In this document: positions 1 to 23,717 of the stretch, piece by piece
Position numbering within the stretch: the stretch's first letter is position 1
Layout of the letters: every line of letters starts with the position of its first letter
Source of the DNA: Amorphochlora amoebiformis
Lineage: Eukaryota > Cercozoa > Chlorarachniophyceae
DNA: 64,000 nt
Direction of reading: 5' to 3'
Assembly: GCA_054601695.1 (NCBI GenBank)
Contig: BAAHQB010000041.1
Coordinates: forward strand, 186,001 to 250,000
Program-made: the position numbers and the translations under genes
The notes under the pieces: model-generated
What the model was told of the DNA's origin: nothing
The model's input: only the letters and a program-made list of their open reading frames with translations
The model's database searches: none

Positions 1-480
1 AAGCGAGGGAGGTATTCTTGGAGCGCTTTTTTTTTTCTTTTTTTTTTTTTTCTTCATTTTTTTTCCTAAACAGCACTCCTCTCTAATTTTGAAACAGGCG
101 AGGGAGGTATTTCTTGGAGGATTTTTTTTTTTTCTTTTTTTTTTCTTTTTTTTCTTTTTTTGTTTTCTTTTTTTTCTTTTTTGTTTTCTTTTTTTTCTTT
201 TTTTGTTTTCTTTTTTTCTTTTTAAATCCATTTTTTCCCGCTTTATTTTTCTCTCTCTGTCTTTCCTTAATTTTTTTTTTCTTCTTCTTCTTTTGTTTCT
301 TTCCTTTTTTTTTTTTTTTTTTTTTTGTTTTTTTCCTCTTTTTTTTCTGTTTCGCTCTCTTTTTTTTTCTTCGTTTATTTTTCTTCTGTTTCCTTCCTTT
401 TTTCATTGCTTTTTCTTTCGGAGGTCTACTTTCTTATTGGAACAGAGGAGAGAGGAGGGACACTTCCTTTGAAATATACA
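1..480. repeat. T-rich low-complexity tract with a duplicated splice-donor-like motif
   Basis: Poly-T broken by single C or G bases fills most of this stretch. The motif GCGAGGGAGGTATT occurs twice, near 3 and near 99, each time followed by CTTGGAG or TTCTTGGAG and then poly-T. In both copies GAG is followed by GTATT, so the pair may be the end of an exon plus donor and a duplicate of it, as seen elsewhere in the window. No reading frame here looks like protein. Confidence 0.5.
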
Positions 481-681
481 TATAACTTTATTGTATACAT
501 ATGTAAATAAATGTATATATAATATATATATACACAAATATTTATATATATATATATGTATATATGTATATATGTATAATAGGTAATATTTGTTTATAAA
601 TTACACATAATGAATATATTTATACATATATTATTATCTGTGACAGCGATTTTTGTTTTTGCATTTATATATGTATGTATG

Positions 682-712
<31 letters not shown>

Positions 713-798
713 GCACATGTAATATACATTATATACACATGTACACACATAGATATTATATATCATCTGATACATACATACATACATATTTACATACA

Positions 799-837
<39 letters not shown>

Positions 838-900
838 GCATATGCACATATATAAATCAGGAACATCGGGTAGTAGCAGAACGCCTATTCCAGAAGCTAG

Positions 901-969
<69 letters not shown>

Positions 970-993
970 GTATGAGTGTGTGTGTGTGTAAAT

Positions 994-1028
<35 letters not shown>

Positions 1029-1566
1029 TAAATTAATATGTGTATATATTAATACACATATATATGTAGAACATTTATATATATATATATATATGTGTAT
1101 ATATATATATGTGTATATGTATATATATATCATTGTAAACACACGCACCTAGAATCGTATATGTATGATATATACATACATATATGTATATTTTACAGTA
1201 TTACAGTAGTTTATGTATCTACAATATTACTTACCCGTCACCCATATACACTCATGTATCCTCATATACACAAACGCACATATATATATATATATATATA
1301 CACATATATATATATATATATATATACATACATATTTAAATATATATATGTACAAAATAAATTTCCATTTATATACATACATATATATATATATATATAT
1401 ACATATATATGTATATAGACCTATATATATATATATATAAATAAATATATATATGTATATGTACAATATATATATATGCACACATCATTACACATACATA
1501 CATATGTGATATTAACATAGATATACAACACAAATACTAATACATTTATTTCATATATGTACCTGG

Positions 1567-1625
<59 letters not shown>

Positions 1626-1890
1626 GGTATACTTATAAAGGAGTTAATGTACCCTCAGAAGATGCCTAAGTGCGAGTTTTACCGATCCGGTATAATTCCA
1701 AATGATTTATGTACTTCATATTCACAAAAATAATTCGTAGTGTATGTATGCTAAATACATCAATTATACATATATATATATATATATATACATATATATT
1801 ATACCCTAGTCAACAAGTACATCGTTATTTTTTGTGTTGCTACCTATTAGTGCCTAACATGATAATGTTTAATATATGTGTATATATATT

Positions 1891-1926
<36 letters not shown>

Positions 1927-2125
1927 TATATCATATAATGCATATGCAGATATATATATATATATATACGTATATACATACATAAATATGCATTTATACA
2001 TATAAATATCGTGGCGTTTACTTTTGCTGACTCCAACCCAATGAGCCACAAGGATTCAGTCTTAGTGAATTCATAACTTCATTTGCACACATGCAAATGA
2101 AGTAGACATGCTATATACGTACTGA

Positions 2126-2160
<35 letters not shown>

Positions 2161-2170
2161 CATAGCGTAT
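481..2170. repeat. TA-rich microsatellite block with two weak exon candidates
   Basis: The stretch is mostly (TA)n, (TATG)n and (CATA)n. Two islands look like plus-strand exons. 861-902 follows AAATCAG and precedes GTATAT, and reads [13 protein letters not shown]. 1659-1689 follows CCCTCAG and precedes GTATAA, and reads KMPKCEFYRS. Their phases do not join directly, so if they belong to a gene other exons are missing. No family is recognised. Confidence 0.3.
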
Positions 2171-3056
2171 ATATTGTCTAAACTATGTACAGGCTATTGG
2201 AATAGTGCGAGGCTACGAGACGACTTGAAGTTTTTCAGCGGGCTTTGTAGAAAATGCACTTGACTAGGCACACTCGAGCTCCAGCGCGCGCGAGCTCGAG
2301 GATTTGACTCATGCTAGTCATGCGTAAACTTCATGAAATTGTCTAGATTATGAAGCTTTGACAGCCGATCATCATGCGGCTACACCTAGTAGAGCCGCCA
2401 CCAGTACTAGCCTGAGTGGCAATATATCTAGATACTTATAACCTGGATAATTATAATCATGTGCAGAGATCATACTGTCATGCATAGCTAGATAGTATGA
2501 CAACTCTATCTCTAGATTTAGTCTATTCAGAATTACTACTAGTACTAGATCTAGGATATATCTAGTATATGATGATCTAGACTAGTAGATAATCACTAGA
2601 ATCTGTCACATATTCTTTAGTTATGTATACAGTTTGAAAAAATTGAAGCTGGTTTGATAATTAGAACATGTGCATGCCGGTACATGACGCTACACTGAGG
2701 GCTAGTGCACTTTCCGGCGGGGTATCCAGTGTACGAGATGTACTTGAACTAGTGGAGTCCTGTGAATAATGCGCTTTGACTTGCGTGCTATAGTCGCAGC
2801 GCTAGAGGTTTAAGAATTGCTTGCTTTACAAGAGTGAAAAATTTACAGAAAAGAACGGGATGGTAGTTGTATTCGAAAGAATAGGATGGTAGACTAAACA
2901 ACAGGATTGTATACATTCGAAAGACTTGAGATGTATGACATGTACAGGGGAACAGATATAAATACGCAATGAGGAATATACGTGAGCTGAAATCCCATTT
3001 AGGTGAGTCTAGATGCGCCACGAGTCAAGAATCGCCAAAGCAATCATTTGGCCATC
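2171..3056. other. Unique non-coding region next to the RRM-like gene's 3' end
   Basis: This is ordinary-complexity DNA with no convincing reading frame. It carries two perfect inverted repeats, at 2077-2102 just before it and at 2272-2299, and is rich in CTAG-containing words between 2430 and 2600. It probably includes the 3' untranslated region of the minus-strand gene that stops at 3057. Confidence 0.4.
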
Positions 3057-4420
3057 TCACTTCTTCGAATGGCGACGCCTCCGAGCCAGCCACCTCGAAG
3101 CACCCTTGCTCGGGCTCGTGCTGGAGCAGCCCAGTCCCACCCCAGAGTGACGGTTCCCCACGCTACCTCCGCTGTCCACGCTTTGATTACCAAACAACGT
3201 CGACAGGTCCGGGAAGTCGGCCGCAATATCTTCCGTCTTGAGGGAAAGAAAGAAATCTCGCGATACGATCTTGACACCCTCCTCAATCGAGGGAGGAGTG
3301 TTTTCTTTTCCCAAGAGCTTGGGGTTCTCCAGGTCTTTCGAGGAGACCGTATCCGCAAGGATTTCGGGTGGGATTTTAGGCGGGGCCTTGGAAGGAGGGA
3401 GCTGAGCTTGCATCAAAGGCGACACAGTGTCGGCTTTCTCAGGCGACACCGGGGGTCTTGACGGAGCGTCTGCAAGGCTTGGCGGTGTCCCGAAGCCCCT
3501 AGGCGTGCCCCCGTAAGTTCCACTCGCTGGGTTACTTCCATAGGGTCCGTGCCTTGAGTGGAGGTTGAGATTGGAGTTTGGGACCAGCATGAGGTACTCG
3601 TAAGCGACATGACGGTCGTCCTTTTCTCCGCCCGTGGGTCCCAGGGGGCTCTTCTCGGGGTCGAGGCCTGGCTTGTTCGGATAGGTGGATGGGTTACGGG
3701 CGTCGCGGAATCCAAGGGCAGTGCGAACGAGGGATATGATAGGAAGTTGAGGCCCAAAGAGTTCGCCTGTTTACATACATAATACATCTGTACATACATG
3801 TATATTATGTATGTATATTGATACATACATATCCCACACACACACACATACACGTACATACATTATTTACGCATGTATACATACCCAAAAAGAAAAATCT
3901 AATCACCTTCTGCGGCCACCCTAAAGTTGGGTTTTGGCCTAAAGGACAGACTCTTCTCTCCTCGGTCAGACTTGAGGGTGAGGTGAGACTTCGAGAATAG
4001 GGTAGCCGTCGAGGGCACATGTACGGGTGCGGGGCGTGGAGAGTAGGCGTAAGTTGATTCGGGGGACCCGGCGGCATCAGAGATTTTGATTTTATCCTCT
4101 TTTTTGGTTTCAACTTTAGGGGGTGAGGCGGGTTGGGCGAGACGTAGCAGCTTGTCCAGGCCGCGGGCGGCGGATATGTAGGCTTTTACGATGCCTATGT
4201 TGGATATGTTGGATATGTGAATACATTTAAATATATTCTATTTTACGTCTACTTTACGTATATATGTGTACGAGCATATATATGATGTATGCATATGTAT
4301 TGTGCTATGTATATACATTATATAAATATATATATATATATGTGTGTATATATATAATATGTATGTGTGAATGATATACGTGAAGTCCTCTTCTTTCGTT
4401 TTCCAGCAGATGCCTTCTCC

Positions 4421-4459
<39 letters not shown>

Positions 4460-5347
4460 TGTGTGTATATATATGTATATAGACTTATACTATATATATA
4501 TATACATATATGTGTGTATGTAATTGTGTATATATATATGTGTTATGTACCTTCGCCTGACGTCAATAGCTCTTCCCCGAATCCGAATCAAACCCCTAAT
4601 ACACATGTTTATATTACACATACATATACATACACACATGTAAATGTGTGTACACATAATCATGTAGATGGATGGACATACATACATACACACACATGGA
4701 CACAAATATATTTATACACACATATATATATATATATATATATAAATATATATAACAAAAAAGGGGGGGAGGGGAGGGGAGAGGGAAGATGGGAAGATGG
4801 GGAGAGGGTAGACAGCTGGACGGAAAAGCGGGTAGACACGTAGACGGAATGGAAAAACGGGAGAAGGGTAGAATGGTCGAATAGAATGGGAAAGGCAACC
4901 TCGCCGCAAGAGCAACTGCGCTCTCGACGAGAGATAGACGGGGAAAGTAGACGTGTGCCCAGGTTTGGTGTGGGAGGCGGAATACCTAAGGTGGAAAACA
5001 GTTTCATATTTAGTTTTTCCTTTGGAAATCTCTCTTCGGAAGGGTCAATGTTAGGTTTAGGGGCAGTTAGGGCTAGGGCTACTGCCCCAGTATGAATTGA
5101 ATTTGGGGTTGGGGTGAAGGATGGTTTGTTGGGTTAGGTGGGTTATACTTTGGTGGTTGGACCAACGATACGAAATGCTGTTGCGATTTCCATCTGAGAT
5201 TATATGTGTACGTGTGTAATTATATATATGATGCATTATTGATGTATATATACAATTATATTGATATATGTGTATGTGTATATTCCATCTGATTTTATAT
5301 GTGTACGTGTGTAATTATATATATGATGCTTATTGATGTATATATCA

Positions 5348-5382
<35 letters not shown>

Positions 5383-5586
5383 AATGTGTGTCATTTGTGC
5401 ATGCACACATGTAGATATATATGATTATATCATGTATATTTACCCAGTTGGAGTCGTGAGGAACCCGTGAAATGAACACCTGAGATATTAGACGTGTAAA
5501 TACACATTTGAGAATACATATATATTTATATATATACTATTATATATATATATATATATTATATTATATATATATGTGTAATACGT

Positions 5587-5630
<44 letters not shown>

Positions 5631-8151
5631 TACACACGCACGAAACGCGACACAAACTAACCGATCTCTCATAGATATCCGCACTCGTCATCTTCCCTTT
5701 GCCTCCCTTCCCCTTCTGGGCGTTAAACGCATTCGCCCGACTCTCGCTGCCTCCTGTACCCCTCTTACGCCCCCCCCCCTTCGCAAGCCCCCTTGCCCTT
5801 TTTGCTTCTGGTGGGCTGAGTGGAGCTGATGCTGCGGCGAGACCAAGGCGTTTCTGCCCAACTTGAGCCCTACCATGTCCTAGCCTGAAATTTGTTGAAA
5901 ATGTGTATATACATTACATAAAAATATACTCATATCTTGTTTGCACACATAATTTCATTACACACATTTCTACATTGCATATATAACATTATATATAATA
6001 TATATATGCATACATGTTATATTTCATTACCCTAGCCCTCTCTTTCCCTCCGGTGGGCTGCCTGGGGCCGAGGCCGCCGGAAGAGAAAGGCGAGTTTGGG
6101 TCGGATTTAGGTGAGAAAGGTGGGATGCAAGCTTAGGCGATGAAATGGGGTGGTTGGCATGCGGATAGAAAAGGCTTTGCACGTCATGGACAACTTTGTT
6201 CATGACTGGGACGATTCTGGATAAAGTACATTATATATTAATTATACATTACATATATATTTTTTTTAATCCCTATCCCAATCGTTGCCTGTCTTGGGGG
6301 TCGGCACGGGGGAAGAATGAGGAGGCAGAGGCTGAGATCTTCAGCGGTGCTATATGTACATATATTACATATATTACATTATATATAATTTATACTAAAA
6401 AACAAGTTCCAGATATTTGTATACGTAATTATCGGTAGTACCGTTTCGACGAGGAGGGAGAGTCGGTGAGGGTTTGGGGGAGGTTTGTTGGAGTTTCTTC
6501 TCCTTTTGGTCGATCGATGACGAATGGAACATATCCGCAGAGATCTGAGCACGGAGGGCCTATCGTAAATTTACATATATATATTATATATATATATATA
6601 TATTTACTATATATATGTATATGTATATACGTGTATATATATATATATATATCCTATATATATACATGCACATATATATATATATATATATATATATGTA
6701 TTTAAAGTATATATATATATATATATATGTGTATTTCATACAATTATATAATACGACCACATAATGCATACACAATGTAAAAATGTATATGTTATGGATA
6801 AACTTATGTAAACCTGGGGTCGTAGCTGAAGGCCTTCGATCTCACGACGGAGAGGGCGAATTCGGTGCAATTCACCATGGGACCTGCCAAAAAATTATTT
6901 ATATCTGTAAATCAAATCTATATTCGTATCCTTCATGTACGTTATACTACAAAAAAAATGCGAAATGACGTTTATACCCAGCGATCTCCGGCGGCAACAT
7001 GCCTCCCTTAGCCATCATCAGCTCAAGCTCGGTCTCCTGTAAATATTTATGTATGTTTCTTTTTTTTTTTTCATATGAAAATTAACATATACTTTTTTCA
7101 TATACACATATGTACATATGAATGTATGTCAATATATTAAATTTATGTATGTTTATTCATATTCCTACATCATAAAACTTAACCCCAAGTAAAAAAACAA
7201 TTTGATACATCTTTTGAATTGTATACCTTGCGAAAAAACACCAAAACTTTCCACGATTTCTGCGGCTGAGCGGGAGTATGGGAATGTTTGGCGATGTGGA
7301 CCTGGGCGTATGAGAGAGCAAGCTTTTTGGGTGACAAGGTGAGTCGCGCCTTGCATATTAGTCCACGGACGTCAACACTGAAGGAAAAAGGAATATCCAT
7401 TTTTATTTACATCTACGAATTTTTAATAAAATTACGTCTACATGATACTACCTCGAGACGTAGGTCGCAAACACTGTGGGAATTCCAACCATAGACATTA
7501 CTCCGGGTCTACGTATACATTGAAAACTGTATATTATAAACTGTATGTACATTGTATGCACAAAATAAGTACCATGTAAGAGAAGAGGCGGTGATTCACG
7601 GTGATCGGCAGAAATAAAGCGAAAAAAATGTAAGAAAAAGAGTAAAAATATGACATACATGTTCAGGGGCTTGGATTCTCTTCTTCTCTCTCTAAAAGAT
7701 TAAAAAAAAACACAAACAACATACATATGTTTATATGAAAACAAGCATATTTCCTCGCAACTACAAAATAGCCCGAATAAACCCTTGCAATTCCCGAACC
7801 CTTTCCCTCCGAACCCCCCCATCCTTCTGCCCTTTTCCACTACCGCCTTCCGCGGAAAAGAGAATGAAAGTGCGAACAAAATCTATACCTTGTTCTCCCC
7901 GCTCGAAACTTGCAAGCCAAACGTTCAGGAATCGCATTCCGATGGTCACCGACCATAAAAGGGGCAGGGCGCGTCTGATCTTCCGTCGGAGTCATGATCT
8001 CGGATTGGGTTGGTTGGAAAATTGGGTTGGCAAAGAATAGCGATGGGTCGCTGGGTTCTGTGACTTCTGGGTGACCACCAGCACGACGGGCAGGAGTGGC
8101 GCGGTGGCCAGACGGTGCCTCGGGGGGTTGTTTGGCGATTTTTTGGTTCAT
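3057..8151 (-). CDS. Protein of unknown function with an RRM-like domain, 19 exons
   Basis: I do not recognise the family. The model has 19 exons on the minus strand: 8151-7889, 7839-7783, 7691-7573, 7500-7452, 7377-7227, 7036-6978, 6883-6814, 6559-6442, 6349-6289, 6216-6031, 5884-5662, 5479-5444, 5193-5149, 5029-4986, 4920-4900, 4595-4551, 4420-4380, 4194-3907, 3766-3057. Phases agree at every junction and the coding length is 2586 bases, 861 residues. All introns are GT-AG except the one after 6289, which starts GC. The start is the ATG of MNQKIAKQPPEAP. Around residues 453-520 an RRM-like pattern appears: VFISRVPHDSNW (RNP2-like strand), MEIATAF (helix 1), SAVALAA (helix 2) and LIRIRGRAIDVRR (last strands), followed by basic EKASAGKRKKRTS. 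An RNP1 motif is weak or missing. A 25-residue tandem repeat (LPAASAPGSPPEGKR, LAAASAPLSPPEAKR) lies just before. The early exons (7691-7452) are the least certain; an alternative reading there needs a non-AG acceptor. Confidence 0.7.
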
Positions 8152-9056
8152 TTGGTGGGTGGCTGGAATTAGGGGTTGTTGTTGTCATATGGGTCTTTTG
8201 GTTCAAGATCACATGGATGATTCTAGGAAATTTCGCCAGAAAAAGATTTAGGTCTTAGGCACGGCTAAGGGGTTATCTACTCGCCCGAGATGCGTACCCT
8301 ATGGGATAGAAAACGAACCTATATGTGCCCTGGCTATCACAAAATGCTCGGAGCGTACCCTTGTGTCCGATTGTTTCCCGCGATGATACGGATTGATTTG
8401 TTCGCACCCGCCGTCGGAACACCTGCGTCCCGTCGGCGTACCCTCAATCTGCGGGCCAACGCTTACCCATTCGCTTCTGCTGCTTGCGTCAACTAGAATC
8501 TGGCAGATCAATCCACGCTAGAAGCGACGCAACGGTTGATAAAAGCCGAGGATATTGTCAATCGGAATGATTCAGCCTTAGGAAATGTAATACTTTCCTA
8601 GTGCATATCCTTACTATCGCTCTGCCCCTCTAGGGATGTTTGCTGCTCTTCCCGTTGCCTCCAGTCGATCTGCGTCTCTTCCCTTCCCTCCCTGAAGCAC
8701 TGGTGAGACATTTTTTGTCGCATTTTACAGCCAATGTCAACCATGCTGCCCGCGTCACTCTTACGTACACTTTTTGGGTGAAACTGGACTTGGAGCATTC
8801 CTAATAATCCTCAATATGGATGTTAGGAGTCTTCGGTTCCGGCTTTTTAATAGAACATGGATATCTCCATATATTAATAATTTAGATTTCTACATATTTA
8901 CTTCTATTATCTTTATATATAGAGTCGATATATGAGGATAATAATATAGATATTCTAATAATATTTCTAGCCTCTAAAACTAATATCTGTGAATAAATTT
9001 GGCGCAATCCCGTGGACGCGTACGCTCGCAAACGGCATCGTAGCAGTGGTCGCACC
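8152..9056. promoter_or_regulatory. Divergent intergenic region, probable shared promoter area
   Basis: About 900 bases separate the start of the minus-strand RRM-like gene (8151) from the ATG of the methyltransferase (9057). The stretch is mostly free of microsatellite, unlike the gene bodies, and holds no frame that resembles protein. I infer that both genes start transcription here. No TATA box or initiator can be assigned by eye. Confidence 0.4.
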
Positions 9057-18722
<9,666 letters not shown>

Positions 18723-18751
18723 GAGTGTCGGTCTAACACTAAGGTATATAA

Positions 18752-18795
<44 letters not shown>

Positions 18796-18823
18796 TGTAT
18801 GTATATATATGTATATACATATG

Positions 18824-18865
<42 letters not shown>

Positions 18866-19347
18866 CTAATATACATATGTGCATGTATATTTTGTGTATA
18901 TATATAAATACATACATATATGTATATATATATATATGTACGTTTATAAATATGTCTTTATACAATTAGGTATGATACACATACATGTATATCAATTTCT
19001 ATCTACATATATATATATATACATATATATATAATGCTATTTCAACATATAAGTACATACATATATATATATATATACATATATATACCGCCATTGCAAC
19101 ACCAGATTTTTCCGCGCACTTTCTCGATATAGGTATCTTGGACAAGCCTCATCGAAATAGATCTAGCCTACTTGACCGACTGGTAGCAACCCGCTAGACC
19201 TAATGCAGCTCTGGTATGATTCTACATTTTCCTCAATGATGAGATTTAAGAGTCGATTTCCCGATAACATTAAGCTGTTCAATTCGAATTCTTCTTTATT
19301 TAATAAACTACTCATGTCCTAAGTTGGCCGTACAGAAGATGCCGATA

Positions 19348-19388
<41 letters not shown>

Positions 19389-19884
19389 CTGCGATAATCA
19401 TGCCAGTGTCTCGCCTCATTTCATCATTTTAGTTTCTCGTGATAACGCAAATTAGTTCATGGCTACGAAGTATATCTCTCAGTATCTGAGAACAATATAT
19501 ATAGCCATAGCTAAATATAAAAACCTCTCTGCAATGTACGTCAAAGTGTGATCTCTAGATCTACTATCTAGACAACTATAGATCTATGCTACCTAAGCTC
19601 TGGAAGCTATATAAAAACTGATTATGATAAAGTTTTCTATGTCTCTAGAAATCTGGAGTTGTAAATCAAATAACTCGAGTAGTAGTACAATGAAGGCTTA
19701 ATTTTAACTTAGCCGAGCTCAAGTATCTCTAGATCGATCAGGCAAACTAAGTTTAGAAGCTACATAAAAACCTCCTAGACCTCATGCTCATGATAGAGTT
19801 TTCTATGACTCTAGAAATCTGGAGTTGTAAATCAAATAACTCGAGTACTAGTACAATGAAGGCTTAATTTTAACTTAGCCGAGC
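18723..19884. other. Convergent intergenic region between two gene 3' ends
   Basis: The methyltransferase stop is at 18722 and the aminotransferase stop on the other strand is at 19885. The first 370 bases are TA-rich; 19086-19620 is unique DNA with no recognisable frame; 19625-19891 holds a duplicated unit. I see no gene here. Confidence 0.5.
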
Positions 19885-19891
19885 TCAAGTA
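19625..19891. repeat. Tandem duplication, about 101-base match at 166-base period
   Basis: 19625-19725 and 19791-19891 are nearly identical over 101 bases (for example GAAATCTGGAGTTGTAAATC). The right-hand copy ends inside the last codons of the aminotransferase gene, including its TGA stop at 19885-19887. Confidence 0.9.
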
Positions 19892-20122
19892 GTGGTGGGG
19901 AACTTTCCATATTTTCCTGTTTGCCAGTCGTCGGATTCTTCTTCTAGTTCCTCTATGCGTAATTTATCGGCCCCGAAGTCTTTTAGCCTTTTCATTCCTT
20001 CGTTGAATACCTTATATATGTATGGAATGTGTACATGTTTAGTGTGTGATAGTGCATAATAGACATATTCTTGATTTTATATATATATATATATGTATAT
20101 ATATATGTATAAACGTATACGA

Positions 20123-20172
<50 letters not shown>

Positions 20173-20273
20173 CCATTGGCACTGTATCTGGTAGTATATT
20201 ACATGACGTAATGTACATATTGATACGTTTAGATTATATATGTTTGTATATATATATATATATATATTGTATA

Positions 20274-20326
<53 letters not shown>

Positions 20327-20422
20327 CGAACAAGAAACACAGATAAATAAATTACATTTATATAAGTTCTTTTACATCTATAATGCATATTACATCATAT
20401 ATATGTAGATTTGTATTTTCAC

Positions 20423-20456
<34 letters not shown>

Positions 20457-20934
20457 ATATATACATATATATGTATATATTATATGTTATATAGTATATT
20501 TCATATATATATATGTGTACATGTAGATATACGTAGTACAAACCTCCTCGTGAGTTGCGAAACAGCATCGGAAATATCTGTATATATACATATATATAAA
20601 TATATATATATATATATGTTTATATGTATACCTACATATTTAACATAATATATTTATATACATATGTACATATCAAAAGTTAGCATATATGTATATATGT
20701 ATATAATATATATATACAATATATAATATGTTTGTTTCTCTGCACATATATACGTCCAAATACATAAAGATAAATATGTACTTAAAGGTGTGTAATATGT
20801 ATAAATATATATATAATATAACAATATATATATATATATATGTATATATATACATATATTAAATATATATATATATATACATATATTAAATATATAATAT
20901 ACTCATATAAATATATATCAAAACATAGTATTAC

Positions 20935-20977
<43 letters not shown>

Positions 20978-21048
20978 TACTCATATATATATTAATATGT
21001 ATATACAGTAAATATATATATATATATATATGTATAAATTATATGTAT

Positions 21049-21113
<65 letters not shown>

Positions 21114-21269
21114 AAATATATATACATATTCTACATATATATATGCTTATATTTTATACATCGTATCTGTACCCATACACACAAATATATATAACATATA
21201 TACACATATACATAAAAACATATACATATATATACATATATATATATATATGTATGTATACATACATAC

Positions 21270-21305
<36 letters not shown>

Positions 21306-21315
21306 GTATAAATAT

Positions 21316-21352
<37 letters not shown>

Positions 21353-22228
21353 CAAATGCATATACACACATGCACATACACATATACCCAAACCCAAATA
21401 ATCCACGACCCTAACCAAAAGTAATCTGACAACCCTAACCCTAACCCTAACCCTAACCCTAACCCTAACCCTAACCCTGGCTGTTCAGTCCGCATGGAAT
21501 ACCCAGGAGTTAAGAGTACTTTAGCCTCATCCTAAGGTTAGTCTTAGGTTATATTTAGGGTTAGGGTTAGGGTTAGGGGTCCTAAGCTTAATCTTACGGT
21601 TACACATAATTTAGGGTTAGGGTTAGGGTTAGGGTTAGGGCTAGGGGTCCTAAGGTTAATCTTACGGTTACACTTAGGGTTAGGGTTAGGGGTCCTAAGG
21701 TTAATCTTACGGTTACACTTAGGGTTAGGGTTAGGGTTAAGGGTCCTAAGGTTAGTCTTACGGTTACACTTAGGGTTAGGGTTAGGGTTAGGGGTCCTAA
21801 GGTTAATCTTACGGTTACACTTAGGGTTAGGGTTAGGATTACGATTAGGGTTAGGGTTGGAGTTAGGGTTAGGATGAGATTAATCAGCATGTCTTAGCCC
21901 TAGGGCCATTGACTCCGCCATTAAGTGGGTTTGTTATGCTCGGAGCGACCTCAGCAGATGTTAGGGTTAGGGTTAGGGTTAGGGTTAGGGTTAGGTTAGG
22001 GTTAGGGTTACGAAGAGTTGTTGGTATAGCTTCTTCTCTGCTTCCCATGTGTTTTCCTCTAGCCAGGATCTACAGTCAAGCCTATATAGATATATATGAG
22101 ATATATATATATATATATATATGTATATATGTACATATTGAAATATATGCAAGTAGTATACATATGTGAATACGTATCTATATAGAGAACATATCTATAT
22201 ATATACATATATAAACATATGTATTTAC

Positions 22229-22260
<32 letters not shown>

Positions 22261-22932
22261 TATATATATATATATATATATAGTCCACGAAATGGGTGAG
22301 AGCCTTTTATCTCTCTTTACCGTTTTACTCTCTCTCGCTCACTCTCTCTCGCTCACTCTTTTCTCTCTCTCGCTCTCTCTCTTGCTCACTCTCCTCTCTC
22401 TATCGCTCTCTCTCTCTCTCGCGCTCTCTCTCTCTCTCTCGCTCTCTCTCTCTCGCTCTCTCTCTCTCGCTCTCCTCGCTCTCTCTCTCGCTCTCTCTCT
22501 CGCTCTCTCTCTCACTCCGAAAAGCAACCATAATCGCGCTTTTATATAGGATTAGGTTAGTAGTACGGTTACAGTAGCGGTAAAGAGGGCTAGGGTTAGG
22601 GTTAGGGTTAGGGTTAAGATTTTGGGTTAGGGTTAGGGTTAGGATGAGATTATTCAGCATGTCTTAGTCCGAGGACCATTGACTCCTCCACAGAGTGGGG
22701 CTATAGTGCTGTTAGGGATAACAGCAGATCGTGTTGTGGGGGTGTGAGTGCTGTTGGGGTGAGGGTTAGGGTTAGGGTTAGGGTTAGGGTTAGGGTTACC
22801 AGCAGAATAGACCAGCTTCTGCTTCAATTACTTTCACTCCTAGGGGTATATATATATATAATATATATATATATATGTATATATATTACTGTAAGACACA
22901 TGTGTATATGTGTAAGTATAGAATAATGTAAC

Positions 22933-22963
<31 letters not shown>

Positions 22964-23268
22964 ATTAAATTATATATGTATATATATATATGTATACATC
23001 TCATATATACTCATATATATATTATATATATACCTACAGTTACAAACGTAAATATATGTAAAAATATAATACATGATATGAATATTGTTACACACATTCA
23101 CATATGTGTACATGTATCTATATGTACATATGTTATATATGTGGATCTGTATATATGTGCGTATAAATACGTTGTAGCTTGGTATGAATTATATATATAT
23201 ATACATGTAATATATTATCATATATATGATATATCTATATATATATAATATATACGTGTTTGTATGTA

Positions 23269-23304
<36 letters not shown>

Positions 23305-23409
23305 ATATATATATATATATATATATGTACATATGCATATATATATATATTATATATGTGTGTGTGTATACATATATATGTGTATGTATGTACATATATA
23401 TATATATCT

Positions 23410-23469
<60 letters not shown>

Positions 23470-23680
23470 GAACACATACATTCATTATATAGGTATATAT
23501 ATCTATATATATAAGAACATATATTTACATATATGCATATCTTTATATTTATATATATATATATATATATTTATATTATACATATGTATATAATACCTTC
23601 AGGCTCCAATGACTTTTTCACTAACTTAAACCTATATATATATATATATATGTATACGCATATATATATATATGTATATA

Positions 23681-23717
<37 letters not shown>

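Noticed and set aside
3003-3461. Plus-strand frame of 152 codons
   Set aside because: It is antisense to the last exon of the RRM-like gene, whose minus-strand frame is phase-linked to its neighbour and reads more like protein.
8290-8511. Overlapping frames on both strands in the divergent intergenic region
   Set aside because: Neither strand shows a recognisable motif, and they cannot be phase-linked to the neighbouring genes.
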